A stretch of 64,000 nucleotides of DNA, taken from positions 1 through 64,000 of the forward strand of contig JADDKJ010000013.1 in assembly GCA_033717875.1 (NCBI GenBank). The letters run 5' to 3'. Shown in pieces: positions 34,892 to 43,646 of the stretch. The notes under the pieces were generated by a model. It did no database searches. It was not told where the DNA came from and saw only the letters and a program-made list of their open reading frames with translations. Position 1 is the stretch's first letter; every line of letters starts with the position of its first letter. A program made the translations under genes and the position numbers. The stretch comes from SBBG01 sp033717875. GTDB lineage: Bacteria > Pseudomonadota > Gammaproteobacteria > Ga0077554 > Ga007554.

Positions 34892-35362
34892 ATGAACATC
34901 GACATAGGCATTTCGCAACAGGACCGCGCCGAAATAGTCGAAGGACTGTCCCGTCTATTGGCAGACACCTACACGCTCTACCTCAAGACCCACAACTTCC
35001 ACTGGAATGTCACCGGCCCCATGTTCCAGACCCTGCACCTGATGTTCGAGACCCAATACAACGAACTGGCGCTGGCGGTGGACCTGATCGCCGAGCGCAT
35101 CCGGGCGTTGGGTTTCCCGGCGCCCGGCACTTATACCGAATTCGCGCGCCTGAGCTCGATACCGGAGACCACCGGCGTACCCAAAGCCGGCGAGATGATA
35201 CGCCTGCTGGTGGAAGGTCAGGAGGCCGTGGTGCGCACCGCCCGCTCCATCTTTCCGGCGGTGGAGCGCGCCAACGACCAGCCGACGGCCGATCTGCTCA
35301 CGCAGCGTATGCAGGTGCATGAAAAGACCGCCTGGATGCTGCGCAGCCTGACCGAAAACTGA
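34892..35362 (+). CDS. Dps-family ferritin-like protein
   Basis: This 156-residue four-helix protein has the Dps inter-subunit ferroxidase ligands: His34/His37 in KTHNFHWNVTGPMF, and Asp64 and Glu68 in AVDLIAERI. Dps proteins oxidise Fe(II) with peroxide, store iron and protect DNA. The N-terminus is short and weakly charged, so DNA binding is uncertain. AGGAGG precedes ATG 34892. apaH follows 15 bases after its stop. Confidence 0.92.
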   Translation: MNIDIGISQQDRAEIVEGLSRLLADTYTLYLKTHNFHWNVTGPMFQTLHLMFETQYNELALAVDLIAERIRALGFPAPGTYTEFARLSSIPETTGVPKAGEMIRLLVEGQEAVVRTARSIFPAVERANDQPTADLLTQRMQVHEKTAWMLRSLTEN

Positions 35363-35377
35363 GGGCGTCGACAAGGC

Positions 35378-36223
35378 ATGGCGATTTATGCCATCGGTGA
35401 TGTGCAAGGCTGTTTTGACGATCTGCTGGCCCTGCTCGATGCGATTTCCTTCGACCCCGCCGATGACCGATTGTGGTTTGCCGGCGACCTGGTCAACCGC
35501 GGGCCGCGCTCGCTGGAGGTGCTGCGGTTTGTGCGGAATCTGGGCGAGCGCGCGATCACGGTGCTGGGCAATCACGACATCCATCTGCTGGCCGTGGCTG
35601 GCGGCCATGCCCAGGCGCGGCGCAAGGACACCTTCCACGACATCCTGAACGCGCCGGACCGTGACGAATTGCTGCACTGGCTGCGTCACCAACCCCTGCT
35701 GCATCATGATGAAAACCTCGGCATCACCATGATCCACGCCGGCCTGCCGCCGCAGTGGAATCTCGCCACGGCGCGCGCCTGTGCGGTGGAAGTGGAAGCC
35801 GCGCTGCGCGGGGCCGATTATCATGATTATCTCGCCGCCATCTATGGCGACACCCCCGGTCAATGGTCGCCCGCATTGGGAAGCTGGGAACGCTTGCGCT
35901 TCATTACCAACTGCCTCACGCGCATGCGCTACTGCGATGCGCAGGGACGATTGGCGCTAAGGGAAAAAGGTCCGCCCGGCACCCAGCCACCCGGCTATTT
36001 CCCCTGGTTCGCCGTCCCGCACCGCGCCAGCACGGACATGGAGATCGTCTTCGGCCACTGGTCGACGCTGGGCATCTGCGACACACAAGGCGTCCATCAC
36101 ATCGACACCGGCTGCGTGTGGGGCGGGACGCTGACGGCGCTGCGGCTGGATCGCGGGTCTAGAGAAAAACGCGAGCGGATCGGCATACCATGTCAGGGAG
36201 AGTGCGCGCCGGGAATGGACTGA
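35378..36223 (+). CDS. apaH: Symmetrical bis(5'-nucleosyl)-tetraphosphatase
   Basis: This 281-residue metallophosphatase has GDVQGCFDD (7-15), GDLVNRGP and GNHD, the three metal-binding motifs, and the ApaH-specific PPGTQPPGYFPWF segment. It splits Ap4A into two ADP and can remove Np4-caps from RNA. In many gammaproteobacteria apaH lies elsewhere (with ksgA); here it follows a Dps gene on the same strand. Confidence 0.95.
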   Translation: MAIYAIGDVQGCFDDLLALLDAISFDPADDRLWFAGDLVNRGPRSLEVLRFVRNLGERAITVLGNHDIHLLAVAGGHAQARRKDTFHDILNAPDRDELLHWLRHQPLLHHDENLGITMIHAGLPPQWNLATARACAVEVEAALRGADYHDYLAAIYGDTPGQWSPALGSWERLRFITNCLTRMRYCDAQGRLALREKGPPGTQPPGYFPWFAVPHRASTDMEIVFGHWSTLGICDTQGVHHIDTGCVWGGTLTALRLDRGSREKRERIGIPCQGECAPGMD

Positions 36224-36248
36224 TGGGCACCTGATTCGCGAACAACAT

Positions 36249-37157
36249 TCACGCCATACCCTGCGCCACCCTCTGCGCTAGAAAATCCACGAAGGCCTTG
36301 ACCTTGAGCGGCAGAAAGCGCCGCGCGGGATAAAGCGCGTGCGCGGGGACCGTGACGGTATCGTATGCGGTAAGCAGGTGTTCGAGGCGGCCCGCTTCGA
36401 TGTGCTCCGTCACGTAAAAGCCCGGGATGTGGATCACTCCCAGTCCCGCCAAGGCCGCCTGCACTTGCGCCGCACCGTTGTTGACATCGAAATTGCCGCG
36501 CACTTCCACCTTGAGCGCCGTACCGTCGGGCGTGGTGAAGTGCCATTCGCGCGGCGCATCGCTCAGGGTGTAGAGGATGCAATTGTGACTGGAAAGGTCG
36601 TGCGGCGCTTGCGGGCGGCCATGACGCGCAAGATAGTCGGGGCTCGCGCACAGCACCAGAGGATATTCGGCGAGCTTGCGTGCCACCAGCGAACTGGGTG
36701 CAAGCCAGCCCACGCGTATGGCCACGTCGACGCCCTCTTCCAGCAAATCCACGCGACGATCGCTCATGTCCAGCTCCACGGAGAGCTTCGGCCAGCGCTT
36801 GAGAAACTCCACAACCGCGGGAGCGACATGCATCATTCCATACGCGAGCGGGCATGTCACACGCAACCTTCCCGCAGGCTCGCCTTGCAAGTGCGCGACC
36901 TCGGCCTGCGCTTGCGCGATTTCCTCGAGCGCGGAGCGCGCGCGGCGATACAGCACCTCACCGCCTTCGGTGAGTCTCAAGCGGCGCGTAGTGCGTTGCA
37001 GCAATCGCGTCTTGAGGCTCATTTCCAGCCGCGACACGCACTTGCTCACCACCGATTGGGACATCTCCAGCCGCTCCGCCGCGCGCGTGAAGCTGCCTTC
37101 TTCCACCACGCGCACGAAGACCGCGAGGTCGTTCAAATGATCGGTCGAATCATTCAT
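36249..37157 (-). CDS. LysR-family transcriptional regulator
   Basis: This protein has 302 residues from ATG 37155-37157; an alternative ATG at 37169 adds four. The N-terminal helix-turn-helix (FTRAAERLEMSQSVVSKCVSRL) is followed by a substrate-binding domain (about 90-295). It is closest in pattern to the large DNA-binding LysR subgroup with TRRLRLTEGGEVLYRRA. It is divergent from a rhodanese gene with a 117-base gap and probably controls it. The inducer is unknown. Confidence 0.9.
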   Translation of the reverse strand: MNDSTDHLNDLAVFVRVVEEGSFTRAAERLEMSQSVVSKCVSRLEMSLKTRLLQRTTRRLRLTEGGEVLYRRARSALEEIAQAQAEVAHLQGEPAGRLRVTCPLAYGMMHVAPAVVEFLKRWPKLSVELDMSDRRVDLLEEGVDVAIRVGWLAPSSLVARKLAEYPLVLCASPDYLARHGRPQAPHDLSSHNCILYTLSDAPREWHFTTPDGTALKVEVRGNFDVNNGAAQVQAALAGLGVIHIPGFYVTEHIEAGRLEHLLTAYDTVTVPAHALYPARRFLPLKVKAFVDFLAQRVAQGMA

Positions 37158-37274
37158 GCCATTCCGCAATAAGTGTTATTCCGCCGACCCCCATTATCGA
37201 CGCGGGACGATCCATTACGCTAGCGGCATCGGGTATATGCCCGACATTTCATCCAACGAACAGGAGACACGCAC

Positions 37275-37676
37275 ATGAGCATACACGACATCGAAGGCGC
37301 CCAACGCTACTTCACCGCGAAGATGGCCTTCACCACCGGCCCCTATGAACTCTCGGGTCGCTTGCAAAGCGGCGAAGTCAACGTGATCGACGTGCGCGAG
37401 CCGGACGCCTATGCACAAGGCCACGTCCCCGGCGCGATCAATCTGCCCAAAAGCGACTGGGCCAAGGTGGAGTTGGCGCGCGACCGCCTCAACGTGTTCT
37501 ATTGCTATTCGCAAGCCTGCCATCTCGCCGCCGCCGCGGCGCTGGAATTCGCGCGGCGCGGCGTGCCAGTGGCGGAGATGGAAGGCGGCTTCCCGGCGTG
37601 GCAGGCCAATGGCTTGCCGGTGGAAACCGGTGCGATGAGCGAAGCCATGAAAAAGGCAGTCGGTTGCGCATGCTGA
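37275..37676 (+). CDS. Single-domain rhodanese-like protein
   Basis: This 133-residue rhodanese has VNVIDVREPDAYAQGHVPGA and an active loop CYSQACHLA, with Cys77 in the nucleophile position and a second Cys82. This loop differs from the usual CxxGxRS, so substrate preference may differ. The C-terminus ends CAC, adding two more cysteines. It could move sulfane sulfur, which fits a sulfide-oxidising cell. AGGAG precedes ATG 37275. It is divergent from the LysR gene. Confidence 0.87.
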   Translation: MSIHDIEGAQRYFTAKMAFTTGPYELSGRLQSGEVNVIDVREPDAYAQGHVPGAINLPKSDWAKVELARDRLNVFYCYSQACHLAAAAALEFARRGVPVAEMEGGFPAWQANGLPVETGAMSEAMKKAVGCAC

Positions 37677-37692
37677 CGGCATGAAGCCGTGA

Positions 37693-37772
37693 AGGCATTG
37701 ACCACGGAGCACGCGGGGGCGCGGAGATTTCATGATCCTCGTTTCCCCGTGTTCTCAGTGGTTCAAGAAATA
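37693..37772. repeat. Degenerate inverted repeat of the ACCACGGAG...GTGGT type
   Basis: TGACCACGGAGCACGCGGGG near 37700 and CCCCGTGTTCTCAGTGGTTCA near 37746-37766 are imperfectly complementary. This resembles a common interspersed repeat of proteobacterial genomes. It fills most of the gap between the rhodanese and the flavoprotein gene. Confidence 0.4.
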
Positions 37773-37783
37773 TTTCTCGTGAT

Positions 37784-38995
37784 ATGAATTCGACTCGAAT
37801 CATCGTGGCTGGCGGAGGCTTCGCCGGGCTGTGGGCGGCTGTCGCGGCGGCGCGCGCATTCTCTGTCCGAGGGACGAAAGGGGCGTCCGTCACCCTCGTC
37901 TCGCGTGATCCATACCTCACCGTGCGTCCACGCCTTTACGAGGCAAACCCTCGGGAAATGCACATTCCACTCCCGCCGATGCTCAATCTTGCCGGCGTAC
38001 TCTTCCGCGAAGCGGACATTGTCGCCGTACATCCTTCGCTCCGGCGAATCGCGCTCGGCGACGACTGCGAAATCGCCTATGATCGCCTTATCCTCGCGAC
38101 CGGCAGCGAATTGCGACCCTTGCCGGCGCCAGGGATCAAGGAGCATTCGTTCAATATCGACACCTACGCAGCGGCGCTCGCGTTAGACGAACATTTGACC
38201 GGCCTCGGGCGGACATCCGCCGCAAGCGGGAGTGACACTCTCGTCATCATCGGCGCGGGCTTCACCGGGGTCGAACTCGCCACCGAAATACGCAGCCGCC
38301 TTGTCGTGCTCTGGGGCCGGGAACGGGCAGCGGCGGGCCGCGTGATCCTGGTGGAGATCGCGGATGTCATCGGGCCCGATCTCGGCGCGAATCCGCGTCC
38401 TCACATCGAAGCGGCGCTGCGTGCACAAGGGGTGGACGTACGCCTCGGCGCGCGAGTGACCCGCGTGGAACCCGGCGCCGTTTGGCTGGGGAACGGAGAA
38501 CGGATCGAGACGCGCACGACAATCGTGACGGCAGGCCTGCGCGCGAGCGGGCTCGCGCAGGTAATGTCAGAAGCCACACTGGACAAACTTGGACGGCTGC
38601 ATGTCGACAGCATGCTGCGAGTCAAGGGCGTGACGCACCTCTATGCCGCCGGGGATATCGCCCACGCCCACGTCGATGGCGAGCATGTGGCACCGATGTC
38701 CTGTCAGCACGCAATACTCATGGGCAAAGTCGCCGGACACAATGCCGCCCGCGATCTTCTCGGGCTGACACCGCTGCCTTATCGTCAACCGGATTACGTC
38801 ACATGCCTCGACCTCGGCCCCAAGGATGCCCTTTTCACCGAAGGATGGGAACGCCAGGTGCGCCACACAGGCGTCGAAGGCAAGAATCTGAAACGGCTGA
38901 TCAACACGGAGTGGATTTATCCGCCGCAAAGCGACCGGGCAGCTCTCTTCGAAGCCGTTCGTATCGATTTGCGCAGAAGCGATATCGACGATTGA
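37784..38995 (+). CDS. NDH-2-like pyridine nucleotide-disulfide flavoprotein
   Basis: This 403-residue protein has an N-terminal FAD motif (IIVAGGGFAGLWAA) and a central NAD(P)H motif (VIIGAGFTGVELATE). The late YAAGDIAH segment also contacts FAD. The order matches type II NADH dehydrogenases, which pass electrons from NADH to quinone without proton pumping. The redox-active CxxC of disulfide reductases is absent. A role in a sulfur-related electron chain is possible but not shown. No clear amphipathic tail is visible. The last 160 bases before hemF hold no gene. Confidence 0.83.
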   Translation: MNSTRIIVAGGGFAGLWAAVAAARAFSVRGTKGASVTLVSRDPYLTVRPRLYEANPREMHIPLPPMLNLAGVLFREADIVAVHPSLRRIALGDDCEIAYDRLILATGSELRPLPAPGIKEHSFNIDTYAAALALDEHLTGLGRTSAASGSDTLVIIGAGFTGVELATEIRSRLVVLWGRERAAAGRVILVEIADVIGPDLGANPRPHIEAALRAQGVDVRLGARVTRVEPGAVWLGNGERIETRTTIVTAGLRASGLAQVMSEATLDKLGRLHVDSMLRVKGVTHLYAAGDIAHAHVDGEHVAPMSCQHAILMGKVAGHNAARDLLGLTPLPYRQPDYVTCLDLGPKDALFTEGWERQVRHTGVEGKNLKRLINTEWIYPPQSDRAALFEAVRIDLRRSDIDD

Positions 38996-39158
38996 GCTGG
39001 CGTAGAGCGCGATCTTATTGCGCCGAATGGCGTCTTATTTCTTGCGCCACAGTTACATTTGGGTTGTCCTGTGACCTGAAAAATGAAAGCCGCAACAACT
39101 GCTTATGTCCATTAACTATCCGCAACAGAGAAATATGGGTTTATCGAGACACGTAAAG

Positions 39159-40073
39159 CTACCCCGCCAGCCAGTCCCGCGGCTTGAGAAATACCTCATA
39201 CAACTTCGCCTCGGGCGTGCCCGGCTCGGGGCGCCAGTTATAGCGCCACTTCACCAGCGGCGGCAGAGACATGAGGATGGATTCGGTACGCCCGCCCGAT
39301 TGCAGGCCGAATAGCGTACCGCGATCATAAACCAGATTGAATTCCACGTAGCGCCCACGCCGGTAGAGCTGGAAGTCGCGCTCGCGCTCGCCGTAGGGGG
39401 TGTTCTTGCGGCGCGCGACGATGGGCAGGTAGGCCTTGATATAGTGGTCGCCGACGCTGGTCATGAAACCGAAACTGCGCGCAAAGCCGCCCTCGTTCAA
39501 GTCATCGAAAAACAGCCCGCCGATGCCACGCGGCTCGTTGCGGTGCTTGAGGAAGAAATACTCGTCGCACCATTTCTTGTAGCGTGGATAGACATCCTCG
39601 CCGAACGGCTGACAGGCTTCGCGCGCCATGAGGTGCCAGTGCACCGCGTCTTCCTCGAAGCCGTAATACGGCGTGAGATCGAAACCGCCGCCGAACCACC
39701 ACACCGGCTCGGCGCCCTCTTTTTCGGCGATGAAAAAGCGCACATTGGCGTGCGAGGTGGGCACATAGGGGTTGCGCGGGTGGATGACCAGCGACACCCC
39801 CACCGCCTGAAACTTGCGCCCCGCCAGTTCGGGACGATGCGCGGTGGCGGATGGCGGGAGCTTGTCGCCGAAGACATGCGAGAAATTGACCCCCGCCTGC
39901 TCGAAAACCGCACCTTCGGCCAGCACCCGGCTGATACCGCCGCCGCCTTCGGGGCGATCCCAGCGGTCTTCCCGGAAGCGACCCGCGCCGTCCTCTTCTT
40001 CCAACGCCTTGCAGATGCGATCCTGGAGATTGAGCAAATAGGCTTTGACGGCATTGATGTCGGGTTTATTCAT
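39159..40073 (-). CDS. hemF: Aerobic coproporphyrinogen III oxidase
   Basis: This 304-residue protein has the normal HemF length. GRKFQAVGVSLVIHPRNPYVPTSHANVRFF (read as two conserved blocks), WWFGGGFDLTPYY and GIGGLFFDDLNEGGF are family signatures. It uses O2 to decarboxylate coproporphyrinogen to protoporphyrinogen IX in haem synthesis, so the cell is at least partly aerobic. It is last in purD-tsaC-hemF on the minus strand, 36 bases after tsaC. Confidence 0.97.
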   Translation of the reverse strand: MNKPDINAVKAYLLNLQDRICKALEEEDGAGRFREDRWDRPEGGGGISRVLAEGAVFEQAGVNFSHVFGDKLPPSATAHRPELAGRKFQAVGVSLVIHPRNPYVPTSHANVRFFIAEKEGAEPVWWFGGGFDLTPYYGFEEDAVHWHLMAREACQPFGEDVYPRYKKWCDEYFFLKHRNEPRGIGGLFFDDLNEGGFARSFGFMTSVGDHYIKAYLPIVARRKNTPYGERERDFQLYRRGRYVEFNLVYDRGTLFGLQSGGRTESILMSLPPLVKWRYNWRPEPGTPEAKLYEVFLKPRDWLAG

Positions 40074-40109
40074 TACGTTATATCCTGATCTTGTTGGTGC
40101 ATCGCGAAT

Positions 40110-40667
40110 CTATCCCGCACGTACAACCCTGCCCGTCGCGGCGTCGCGTATCTCGCTGGGTTTTCTGCGAGAGCCGACCTTGCCGGGCAGGATGTCGTCG
40201 ATAGTGTCGCCGAAATAGCGGCGCGCCTGCAAGGCATTGCGCGCGGGCGGGAACCCTCCGGGATTGGCGCTGGTGGAGACGATCGCGCCGCCGAACGCCC
40301 GGCACAGGGCGGCCGCCTGCGGATGAGCGGTGACACGCACAGCGAGCGTGTCGTGCGTGCCGCGCAGCCAGACCGGGGTTTCGGGTTTGACGGGCAGCAG
40401 CCAGGTCACCGGGCCAGGCCAGGTGGATTGGATTTTCTCTAGAGTGGCCGAGTCAGGCGTGCGGATAAATGGCTGAAGTTGCTGGAAATCGCTGGCGATC
40501 AGGATCAGCCCCTTTTCCATGGGCCGGTCTTTCAACGTCAGCAGGCGCAGCACCGCTTGCGCATTAAGCGGATCGCACCCCAGGCCATACACTGCCTCGG
40601 TGGGATAGGCGATGACCCCGCCCTTGCGCAGTTCACGCGCGGCTTGTTTGAGACGCCAAAAATTCAA
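40110..40667 (-). CDS. tsaC: Threonylcarbamoyl-AMP synthase
   Basis: This 185-residue protein of the YrdC/Sua5 family has the size of E. coli TsaC and no Sua5 tail. GGVIAYPTEAVYGLGCDP and KDRPMEKGLILIA are the substrate-binding motifs. It makes threonylcarbamoyl-AMP for the t6A modification of tRNA. Its ATG overlaps the stop of purD by four bases. Confidence 0.94.
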   Translation of the reverse strand: MNFWRLKQAARELRKGGVIAYPTEAVYGLGCDPLNAQAVLRLLTLKDRPMEKGLILIASDFQQLQPFIRTPDSATLEKIQSTWPGPVTWLLPVKPETPVWLRGTHDTLAVRVTAHPQAAALCRAFGGAIVSTSANPGGFPPARNALQARRYFGDTIDDILPGKVGSRRKPSEIRDAATGRVVRAG

Positions 40668-41950
40668 GGTTTTTCGCGCACCATGGCGCGATAACCGATA
40701 TCGGTGCGGTAATACATACCCTTCCAGGAGACCTGTTTCACAAGGTCATACGCTCGCATCTGGGCCTCGGTGACGCTGGCGCCAAGCGCACAGACGCACA
40801 ACACCCGCCCTCCCGCCGTGATGACATCACCATTCTTTTCCATAGCGCCGGCGTAGAAGATCTTGCTGTCGTCCGGTTCTCTTTTGTTGAGGCCGAAGAT
40901 CACATCACCCTTGCGATAATCGTCCGGGTAACCGCCCGCCGCCAGCACCACGCCCAGCGCGGGACGCGGGTCCCATTCAGCCTGCACTTGATCCAGGCAC
41001 CCATCAAGCGCCGCCTCGCACAATGCCACCAGATCCGAGCGCAGCCGCATCATCACCGGCTGGGTCTCCGGGTCGCCAAAACGGCAATTAAATTCCAGTG
41101 TCTTGGGACTGCCGTCGGGCGCAATCATCACGCCGGCATAGAGAAAGCCGGTATAGGGCGTGCCTTCCTGCGCCATACCGCGCACCGTGGGTTCGATCAC
41201 CTCACGCATGATGCGCGCATGGATTTCCGGCGTCACTACCGGGGCAGGGGAATAGGCGCCCATGCCACCCGTGTTGGGGCCGAGATCGCCGTTGTCGCGC
41301 GCCTTGTGATCCTGCGAAGTGGCAAGTGGCAGGATGTGCTCACCGTCCACCATGACGATAAAGCTCGCCTCCTCGCCTTGCAGGAATTCCTCGATCACCA
41401 CCCGATGGCCCGCCGCGCCAAAGGCATTGCCCGCCAGCATATCGCGCACCGCATCGATGGCCTGTGCAGCGGTCTGGGCGATGATCACGCCCTTGCCCGC
41501 CGCCAGCCCATCGGCCTTGACCACCAAAGGGGCGCCTAACTGGTGGATATAGGCGATGGCCTCTGTCACATCGGTGAATTTGCCATAAGCTGCCGTGGGG
41601 ATGCCATGGCGCGCCATGAAGTCCTTGGCAAAGGCCTTCGATCCCTCCAATTGCGCGGCCTGCTGCGTGGGTCCGAAACAGCGCAGCCCGGCAGCGCGGA
41701 AGGCGTCCACCACCCCCAACACCAGAGGCACTTCGGGGCCGACAATGGTCAACCCGATGCCATTGTCCCGCGCAAAGGCCAGCAGCCCTGCAATATCATC
41801 CACCGCAATCGCTACATTCTCTACCTTCGGCTCGCGCGCCGTACCCGCATTGCCGGGCGCGACATACACCTGCTCCACACTGGCCGACTGCGCCACCTTC
41901 CACGCCAGCGCATGCTCACGCCCGCCGTTACCAATGGTTAAAACTTTCAT
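40664..41950 (-). CDS. purD: Phosphoribosylamine-glycine ligase
   Basis: The start is set at ATG 41948-41950 (MKVLTIGNGGREHALAWK), giving 428 residues; the upstream 35 codons are not coding. The N-terminal motif binds the phosphoribosylamine. An ATP-grasp core (VVKADGLAAGKGVIIA, GEEASFIVMVDG, NTGGMGAYSPAP) follows. It makes GAR in purine synthesis. In related genomes purD normally follows purH directly. Here 6.7 kb of accessory DNA separates them. Confidence 0.97.
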   Translation of the reverse strand: MKVLTIGNGGREHALAWKVAQSASVEQVYVAPGNAGTAREPKVENVAIAVDDIAGLLAFARDNGIGLTIVGPEVPLVLGVVDAFRAAGLRCFGPTQQAAQLEGSKAFAKDFMARHGIPTAAYGKFTDVTEAIAYIHQLGAPLVVKADGLAAGKGVIIAQTAAQAIDAVRDMLAGNAFGAAGHRVVIEEFLQGEEASFIVMVDGEHILPLATSQDHKARDNGDLGPNTGGMGAYSPAPVVTPEIHARIMREVIEPTVRGMAQEGTPYTGFLYAGVMIAPDGSPKTLEFNCRFGDPETQPVMMRLRSDLVALCEAALDGCLDQVQAEWDPRPALGVVLAAGGYPDDYRKGDVIFGLNKREPDDSKIFYAGAMEKNGDVITAGGRVLCVCALGASVTEAQMRAYDLVKQVSWKGMYYRTDIGYRAMVREKP

Positions 41951-42086
41951 TATCCCGCCCTTGCATAAACACCCGCCGCCGTACCCTATGCGGTCAGAAA
42001 AAGCCATTTGTATTATAGATGTGCAAGGATAACCTATCAGGCTATTCCAGGTCATCTGAACGCACGAATGATCTATAATCCCCTCT

Positions 42087-42968
42087 ATGCCCTACCACGA
42101 AATCTGGCGCCTGCTGCGCGACACCTTCTTCTCTTGGCTCGACGACCGGGCGCCCAGCATGGGCGCGGCGCTAGCGTTTTACACCCTGTTTTCGCTGGTA
42201 CCACTGTCGATTATCGTCATCACAATCGCTGGCGTCTTTTATGGCCAACAGGCGGCAGAAGGACAACTCGTCGCCCAGATTCAGGGGCTGATCGGCAAAC
42301 AGGGCGCCACCACCATCCAGGCGATTATCGAAAGCGCCCGTAACCCCATGGCAGGGCTTGTCACAGTGATTGTGGGTCTGGCCACATTGTTCATTACCGC
42401 AACCACAGTCTTCGTTGAACTCAAGAACAGCCTGGATCACATCTGGGGCGTCAGGGCACCTTCGAGCAGGGGCATGCTGGACATGATCGAAACGCGGCTG
42501 TTATCGTTCGGCATGATTGTGATCATCGGCCTGCTGCTGCTGGCATCGCTCGCAGTGAGTACCGCGCTTACCGCGATCGAACAACACACCGACTTACTGC
42601 CGGAAAAGACCCATGTAGTAGCGGTACTGAACTTTGTCCTGTTTTCCGGCGCCATCACAGTGCTGTTCGCCGCCATCTACAAACTGCTGCCCGACATCGA
42701 TATCGCCTGGAAGGACGTCTGGATCGGCGCTGCGCTCACCGCACTGCTGTTCACCCTCGGCAAATCAGTGATCGCCCTCTACCTCGCCAACACCCCCGTC
42801 ACCTCTGCCTTCGGCGCGGCGGGATCGGCGATTGCAGGGCTGCTGTGGGTCTACTATTCCGCGCAGATCTTCTTTCTCGGCGCGGAATTCACCAAGCTGT
42901 ACGCCCATCGTTACGGATCCCATCAAACACCTGAATCACGCACCGCATCGAGCGCTGAGGCCAGATAG
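42087..42968 (+). CDS. yihY: YihY/BrkB-family inner-membrane protein
   Basis: This 293-residue protein has six hydrophobic helices and the family opening FFSWLDDRAPSMGAALAFYTLFSLVP, later VFVELKNSLDHIWGV and AGLLWVYYSAQIFFLGAEFTKLYA. It is sometimes annotated as ribonuclease BN in error. The function is unknown. Its last 105 bases are repeated (about 87% identical) at 46712-46816, at the other side of the methyltransferase island. The same bases hold a relic of the sulP 3' end on the other strand. Confidence 0.92.
   Translation: MPYHEIWRLLRDTFFSWLDDRAPSMGAALAFYTLFSLVPLSIIVITIAGVFYGQQAAEGQLVAQIQGLIGKQGATTIQAIIESARNPMAGLVTVIVGLATLFITATTVFVELKNSLDHIWGVRAPSSRGMLDMIETRLLSFGMIVIIGLLLLASLAVSTALTAIEQHTDLLPEKTHVVAVLNFVLFSGAITVLFAAIYKLLPDIDIAWKDVWIGAALTALLFTLGKSVIALYLANTPVTSAFGAAGSAIAGLLWVYYSAQIFFLGAEFTKLYAHRYGSHQTPESRTASSAEAR
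42864..42968. repeat. Direct repeat, copy 1, flanking the R-M island
   Basis: These 105 bases match 46712-46816 with 14 substitutions and no gap. In the plus direction they encode the last 34 residues of YihY. In the minus direction they contain a sulP-like end (LASALDAVRDSGV then TGA at 42923). They mark the left border of the vsr/methyltransferase/nuclease/ParB-like block. Confidence 0.92.
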
Positions 42969-42970
42969 GG
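42923..42970 (-). pseudogene. Relic of the sulP 3' end
   Basis: The minus-strand frame YLASALDAVRDSGV-stop mirrors the true SulP C-terminus DLASALDAARASGV at 46771-46815. Nothing upstream of it is SulP-like. It shows that yihY and sulP once converged with overlapping 3' ends, or that a copy of that junction was imported. Confidence 0.75.
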
Positions 42971-43180
42971 TAGTGGTAGCGTTGGTGTGAACGCAGGACT
43001 GCCCGAGCCGCCGAAGGCACTTGCGCCCTTTGGGTATACTTGCCGCCACAATCCGCATCTGTTTGAGGGACTTGGACTTTCCCCAAGGACAGGCTTCGCG
43101 CTCCCAAATGGTTTCGCGAGAAATAGTAGCATTATCATTATTCCGTCAAAAATAATGCCGCCAAACACCTATGCGGACAG

Positions 43181-43186
43181 TATAAT
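43181..43186 (+). promoter_or_regulatory. -10 box for a probably leaderless vsr transcript
   Basis: TATAAT lies 6 bases before the ATG of vsr, so transcription would start at or next to the A of ATG. No ribosome site precedes the gene. A recognisable -35 box is not evident at 16-18 bases. Confidence 0.45.
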
Positions 43187-43192
43187 TCAAAT

Positions 43193-43615
43193 ATGGGCGA
43201 TAAACTTACCCCAGAGCAGCGTAGCCGCTTGATGGCGAAGATTAAAGGCCAAAACACAGGCCCTGAGATGCTGTTACGGCAGGCATTATGGGCAGAGGGG
43301 ATGCGTTACCGACTACACTGCGGTGCTTCCCTTCCTGGCAAGCCAGATATAGTTTTCGTGCGTGCAAGGCTAGCGGTATTCGTGGATGGCTGCTTTTGGC
43401 ATGGTTGCCCGCTGCATGGGCATACCCCCAAATCCAGCAAGGAGTACTGGTTAGAGAAATTAAAACGTAATATGGCACGGGACAAGGACACAAACCGGAA
43501 ACTTAGTGAATTGGGCTGGCAGCCTATCCGACTATGGGAACATGAAATCAACGATGATGTTTCTGCATGCGTGAAACGCATAGCCAAGGCTGTCAGACTG
43601 CGCAAACAACACTAA
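43193..43615 (+). CDS. vsr: Very-short-patch mismatch endonuclease
   Basis: This 140-residue protein is a typical Vsr. LTPEQRSRLMAKIKGQNTGPE leads to Glu25, then GKPDIVFV with catalytic Asp52. FVDGCFWHGCP supplies His70 with the structural zinc cysteines, followed by His75. Vsr nicks next to T:G mismatches that arise when 5-methylcytosine deaminates. It is therefore normally paired with a C5-cytosine methyltransferase, and one follows 31 bases downstream on the same strand. Base composition is lower in GC than in yihY. Confidence 0.96.
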   Translation: MGDKLTPEQRSRLMAKIKGQNTGPEMLLRQALWAEGMRYRLHCGASLPGKPDIVFVRARLAVFVDGCFWHGCPLHGHTPKSSKEYWLEKLKRNMARDKDTNRKLSELGWQPIRLWEHEINDDVSACVKRIAKAVRLRKQH

Positions 43616-43646
43616 CTAATAAAACAAATTTAAAGAGAAAACCACT

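Noticed and set aside
42969..43192. Search for an integrase, tRNA or att-like core at the island border
   Set aside because: No integrase frame or tRNA was found. The border is the diverged yihY/sulP repeat, which is longer and less identical than a typical att core.
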